Assembly (NCBI GenBank): GCA_014239035.1
Contig: JAAZZY010000003.1
Location: 25,921-34,939, forward strand
DNA length: 9,019 nt
Direction: 5' to 3'
From: Chlamydiia bacterium
Lineage (GTDB): Bacteria; Chlamydiota; Chlamydiia; Chlamydiales; JAAZZY01
In this document: positions 6,412 through 9,019 of the stretch, in pieces
Layout: each line of letters begins with the position of its first letter
Numbering within the stretch: the first letter of the stretch is position 1
Translations under genes and position numbers: made by a program
Notes under the pieces: generated by a model
What the model saw: only the letters and a program-made list of their open reading frames with translations
Database searches by the model: none
Told to the model about the DNA's origin: nothing

Positions 6412-7201
6412 AGTTTGGGGAGAACCCACTAATCCAATTTTGATTTTTCTTCATGGTTTTATGGGAACGCACAGAGATTTTCTCCCCTTAATAAAAATTT
6501 TAGAAAAAGATTATTACTGCGTAGCACTTGATCTACCAGGTCACGGCATAGCGCAGAAGATTTTGCCTCAATCTCAGGCTGATTTTGATGACATTATTAT
6601 GCAGACCCTTCAGCCTTACATAAACCAGAAGTACACCCTGATTGGCTATTCCATGGGAGGACGCATTGCTCTAAGGCTCTCTTCGGTACTTGATGCGTGC
6701 TCATTAGTTTTGATTTCATCATTAACTTCTCCTCTATCAAAACTTGAAAAAAAAGAGAGACTCAAAAAAGATAAGCAACTTACGCTAGAGCTTCAAAACT
6801 CTCCATTTAATGATTTTTTAAAAAACTGGTATCGCATACCATTATTTGTCACATTAAATCAAAGTTCAACGTTGTATACACAGATGATTGAAGAGAGAAA
6901 AAAACAATCCCCTAGAGCCATGTCTTACATTATGAATCTACTCTCTCCTGCAAATTACTATCCTTCACTGGATGCCATAAAAAATTTTAAGAATCCCCTA
7001 CTCTACTGCTGCGGCAAACACGACAAAAAGTATTTTGCTCATGCAAACTCTATAACAAACCAAAAAAAAGATCTGTGGAAGGCCTGTTTTTCAAAGGCCT
7101 CACATGCTGTTCACTTCGAAAAGCCACATTCTTTATCCCAGACTATAAAACAATTTCAAAGGTATTATTATGATAGAATGGAAACAGCCCCATCAATTTG
7201 A
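6398..7201 (+). CDS. menH: SHCHC synthase MenH (alpha/beta hydrolase)
   Basis: 2-Succinyl-6-hydroxy-2,4-cyclohexadiene-1-carboxylate synthase. An alpha/beta-hydrolase-fold enzyme that eliminates pyruvate from the MenD product. From ATG 6398 the protein is 267 residues, near the family's 250-270. It shows HGFMG (19-23, oxyanion region), LDLPGHG (44-50), the nucleophile elbow GYSMGGR (83-89, Ser85, with the MenH-specific Arg89), WYRIPLF (144-150, the MenH W-Y-x-x-P-x-F lid motif), Asp209 in GKHD and His236 in ASHAVHF, so the Ser-Asp-His triad is complete. An in-frame GTG at 6386 would add four residues. I prefer ATG 6398 because it begins just before the first strand, as in homologues, and gives a 14-bp overlap with menD of the same geometry as menF/menD. 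No clear Shine-Dalgarno sequence is seen for either start. Overlaps menB by 32 bp. Operon context supports MenH over a generic hydrolase. Confidence 0.9.
   Translation: MLWHKVWGEPTNPILIFLHGFMGTHRDFLPLIKILEKDYYCVALDLPGHGIAQKILPQSQADFDDIIMQTLQPYINQKYTLIGYSMGGRIALRLSSVLDACSLVLISSLTSPLSKLEKKERLKKDKQLTLELQNSPFNDFLKNWYRIPLFVTLNQSSTLYTQMIEERKKQSPRAMSYIMNLLSPANYYPSLDAIKNFKNPLLYCCGKHDKKYFAHANSITNQKKDLWKACFSKASHAVHFEKPHSLSQTIKQFQRYYYDRMETAPSI
7158..7162 (+). promoter_or_regulatory. Ribosome-binding site setting the menB start inside menH
   Basis: AAAGG lies 7 nt before ATG 7170, within the menH coding sequence. It supports the start that gives a 32-bp menH/menB overlap. The next ATG downstream (7178) is in the menH frame, so there is no competing nearby menB start. 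Confidence 0.55.
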
Positions 7202-7985
7202 AGATATCCTCTACCATGTAGGGCAGGGAATCGCCAAAATTACTATTAATCGCCCTCATGTCCACAATGCCTTCAGGCCAGAAACCGTAGATGAGATGTC
7301 AAAAGCACTAACATATGCTCGTAATGACCCAACAGTTGGTGTTGTGATCCTATGTGGAGCTGGAGGAAGAGCTTTTTGTTCTGGGGGAGACCAAAAGATT
7401 CGAGGTGATGCTGGATATTGTGACCCACATGGTGTAGAGCGCCTCAATGTTTTGGACTTCCAAAGGCAGATGCGCACTCTCCCGAAACCCATTATTGCAA
7501 TGGTTGCAGGCTATGCCATCGGAGGAGGACATGTTCTTCACCTCATCGCAGATTTAACAATTGCTGCAGATAATGCTATCTTTGGTCAAACGGGTCCAAA
7601 AGTAGGTTCCTTTGATGGAGGACTTGGAGCATCCTATTTGGCTCGCATCGTCGGACAAAAAAAGGCTCGTGAAATTTGGTTTTTATGCAGACAGTACAAT
7701 GCACAAGAGGCGCTTGATATGGGTTTAATTAATACAGTAGTTCCTTTAGAAGATTTAGAAGGAGAGACTATTAAGTGGTGCCAAGAAATTTTAAAACACT
7801 CACCTATTGCTCTTAGATGTTTAAAAGCAGGTCTAAATGCTGACTGTGATGGACAAATAGGACTCCAAGAACTTTCAGGAAACGCAACGATGCTCTTTTA
7901 TATGACAGAAGAAGGACAAGAAGGGCGTAATGCCTTTGTTGAAAAGAGACAACCCGATTTCAGCACTTTTCCAAGAAAACCGTAA
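7170..7985 (+). CDS. menB: 1,4-Dihydroxy-2-naphthoyl-CoA synthase MenB
   Basis: Crotonase-fold enzyme that closes the second ring of the naphthoquinone, converting o-succinylbenzoyl-CoA to DHNA-CoA by an intramolecular Claisen condensation. The 271 residues are slightly shorter than E. coli MenB (285) because the N-terminus is 14 residues shorter; from there the match is nearly collinear and very high. Seen: HNAFRPETVDEM (32-43), GRAFCSGGDQ (66-75), Tyr83, LNVLDFQRQMRTLPKP (92-107), oxyanion segment AIGGGH (116-121), FGQTGPKVGSFDGG (138-151) with Gln140, Gly142, Ser147 and Asp149, and Tyr244 in LFYMTEEGQEGRNAF (242-256). Gly142 corresponds to E. coli Gly156, which marks bicarbonate-dependent type I MenB; type II enzymes carry Asp there and do not need bicarbonate. 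Start supported by AAAGG at 7158-7162. Fourteen nucleotides separate its stop from menA. Confidence 0.97.
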   Translation: MIEWKQPHQFEDILYHVGQGIAKITINRPHVHNAFRPETVDEMSKALTYARNDPTVGVVILCGAGGRAFCSGGDQKIRGDAGYCDPHGVERLNVLDFQRQMRTLPKPIIAMVAGYAIGGGHVLHLIADLTIAADNAIFGQTGPKVGSFDGGLGASYLARIVGQKKAREIWFLCRQYNAQEALDMGLINTVVPLEDLEGETIKWCQEILKHSPIALRCLKAGLNADCDGQIGLQELSGNATMLFYMTEEGQEGRNAFVEKRQPDFSTFPRKP

Positions 7986-7986
7986 A

Positions 7987-7992
7987 AAGGAG
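7987..7992 (+). promoter_or_regulatory. Strong ribosome-binding site of menA
   Basis: AAGGAG, 7 nt before ATG 8000, in the only gene-to-gene gap of the operon (14 nt between the menB stop and menA). It is the best Shine-Dalgarno match in the operon and fixes the menA start. Confidence 0.75.
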
Positions 7993-7999
7993 TTTTCCA

Positions 8000-8890
8000 A
8001 TGAAAACAAAATTAGCACCTCTAAGTCCATGGATTGTTGCCGCGCGCCCAAAAACGTTAACAGCAGGCCTCGCTCCTGTTCTTTTAGGGTTTGCTTTTGC
8101 GTTAAGTGAGGGGTTTTTTAATTTAAAGATTTTGATTATGGTACTCATTGCAACTGTTGCCATTCAAATTGGAACCAACCTTACAAACGACTACTTTGAT
8201 TTTTTAAAAGGCATCGATGATAAGCACCGCAAAGGATTCACCAAAGTTTTGGTTGAAGGAATGCTCTCAATTCGTGCAATGAGAAAGGCAATCTTTGCCA
8301 TCTTTACAATAGCAGCTCTTGCATCTACTTATCTCATCATGAAGGGTGGGTGGCCGATTGCTATTATAGCCATCTCTTCGATTATGTTTGCAGTTTTGTA
8401 TACAGCAGGCCCTTTTCCTTTGGGGCATCTAGGCCTTGCTGATCCTATAGAGTTTATATATTTTGGACCTGTTGCTGTTGGCGGCACCTACTATTTGCTT
8501 ACCCATTCACTTCCACTATATGTTATTATAGGGGGTTTTATTCCAGGTTTTCTGTCTCTTGCGATACTAACCGTTGACAATCTACGTGATTACGAAACAG
8601 ATAAAGCCAAAGGCAAAAAATCTCTTTGTGTACGGTTTGGAACTAAGTTTGCTCAATTTGAATATTACATGTGCATCCTTCTAGGTTTTTTAACTCCTAT
8701 TGCACTCGTTGCCATAACAAGAGCCCACTTTCTCTCTTTGTCTTGCTTTATTATGCTCCCATTATATAAAACCTGTTTAGATGCTGTAAGAGATAATCAC
8801 AGCTCTGAAGATTTAAACAAAGCGCTCAAACAAACAGCAGCTTGTCTCCTTTTGTTTACGCTTATTTTTTCAACGGGATGGCTTTTGTGA
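8000..8890 (+). CDS. menA: 1,4-Dihydroxy-2-naphthoate polyprenyltransferase MenA
   Basis: Integral inner-membrane prenyltransferase of the UbiA superfamily. It attaches the polyprenyl diphosphate tail to DHNA with loss of CO2 and gives demethylmenaquinone, the substrate of MenG in the same operon. At 296 residues it has normal length. The N-terminal PWIVAARPKTLTAGLAPVL (10-28) is typical of MenA. The first Asp-rich motif is N60-LTNDYFDFLKGIDD-74 (Asp64, Asp67, Asp73) and the second is DNLRDYETDKAKGKKSL (193-209; Asp193, Asp197, Asp201); both bind Mg2+-diphosphate. Hydrophobic helices lie near 22-38, 42-59, 96-113, 117-135, 150-167, 172-192, 221-240, 243-258 and 278-295, consistent with the nine-helix UbiA fold. 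The DHNA rather than 4-hydroxybenzoate specificity is inferred from sequence type and operon. Strong ribosome-binding site; the end overlaps menC by 13 bp. Confidence 0.95.
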   Translation: MKTKLAPLSPWIVAARPKTLTAGLAPVLLGFAFALSEGFFNLKILIMVLIATVAIQIGTNLTNDYFDFLKGIDDKHRKGFTKVLVEGMLSIRAMRKAIFAIFTIAALASTYLIMKGGWPIAIIAISSIMFAVLYTAGPFPLGHLGLADPIEFIYFGPVAVGGTYYLLTHSLPLYVIIGGFIPGFLSLAILTVDNLRDYETDKAKGKKSLCVRFGTKFAQFEYYMCILLGFLTPIALVAITRAHFLSLSCFIMLPLYKTCLDAVRDNHSSEDLNKALKQTAACLLLFTLIFSTGWLL

Positions 8891-9019
8891 AGATTAAAGA
8901 TCTTCAATTATATTCATATGACCTAAAATTAAAACAGCCCCTTATGTTCAAAGGATCATCTTTAGATCATCGCGAAGGGCTGATTTTAAAAGTGATGAAC
9001 GATCATGGACAATCTATTC
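8878..9019 (+). CDS. menC: o-Succinylbenzoate synthase MenC, N-terminal fragment (cut by window edge)
   Basis: Only the first 47 codons are visible. They read MAFVKIKDLQLYSYDLKLKQ followed by PLMFKG and REGLILKV, a beta-strand pattern matching the N-terminal capping domain of enolase-superfamily o-succinylbenzoate synthase, which dehydrates SHCHC to o-succinylbenzoate. The catalytic lysines and metal ligands lie beyond the window. Assignment rests on this weak N-terminal similarity plus its place directly after menA in an operon that otherwise lacks menC and menE. ATG 8878 overlaps menA by 13 bp; an in-frame GTG at 8887 giving a 4-bp GTGA overlap is the alternative start. No strong Shine-Dalgarno sequence is seen. 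Confidence 0.75.
   Translation, partial: MAFVKIKDLQLYSYDLKLKQPLMFKGSSLDHREGLILKVMNDHGQSI

Noticed and set aside
7256..7541. Minus-strand ORFs of 78 and 63 codons inside menB
   Set aside because: Antisense shadows of the highly conserved MenB coding sequence.
7960..8163. 67-codon minus-strand ORF at the menB/menA junction
   Set aside because: Antisense to the end of menB and the well-supported MenA N-terminus; no own ribosome-binding or family evidence.

Overview
The window is AT-rich bacterial DNA with two blocks of genes pointing away from each other out of a 140-bp intergenic region at 2648-2787. The content suggests a Chlamydiota member, probably an environmental 'Chlamydia-like' lineage. 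The reasons are an FbaB/DhnA-type class I aldolase as in chlamydiae, an MFSD1-like transporter, a lineage-specific Ser/Thr-rich small protein, and an aspartate-type MenG/UbiE signature. This placement is an inference from remembered family patterns, not a search result; a Bacteroidota-like or other intracellular bacterium is not excluded.

Left block (minus strand, read right to left). Class I fructose-bisphosphate aldolase (1592-2647) comes first. It is followed by an unrecognised 142-residue Ser/Thr-rich protein with its own good promoter (1082-1510). Last is the 5' part of a major facilitator superfamily transporter of the MFSD1-like type, which runs off the left edge (1-895). The transporter has no ATG in its reading frame: it either starts at TTG or carries a one-base frameshift near 892-897.

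Right block (plus strand, 2788 to the right edge). This is a compact menaquinone operon: menG/ubiE, menF, menD, menH, menB, menA and the beginning of menC. Five of the six junctions overlap and the other has a 14-nt gap, so the genes are almost certainly co-transcribed and partly translationally coupled. In pathway order, MenF converts chorismate to isochorismate, MenD adds 2-oxoglutarate to give SEPHCHC, MenH eliminates pyruvate to give SHCHC, and MenC dehydrates to o-succinylbenzoate. MenE (not in the window, expected to the right) makes the CoA ester and MenB closes the ring to DHNA-CoA. A thioesterase (not seen) frees DHNA, MenA prenylates it in the membrane, and MenG methylates demethylmenaquinone. 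Gene order differs from the E. coli menFDHBCE cluster because the two terminal steps, menA and menG, are inside the operon. All active-site residues that I could place are present, so the enzymes look intact.

No RNA gene, CRISPR array, insertion sequence or phage gene was seen. The system itself is a known pathway. The points most worth a second look are the transporter start, the 142-residue protein, the inverted repeat between the divergent promoters, and the repeated 14-bp overlap geometry in the operon.
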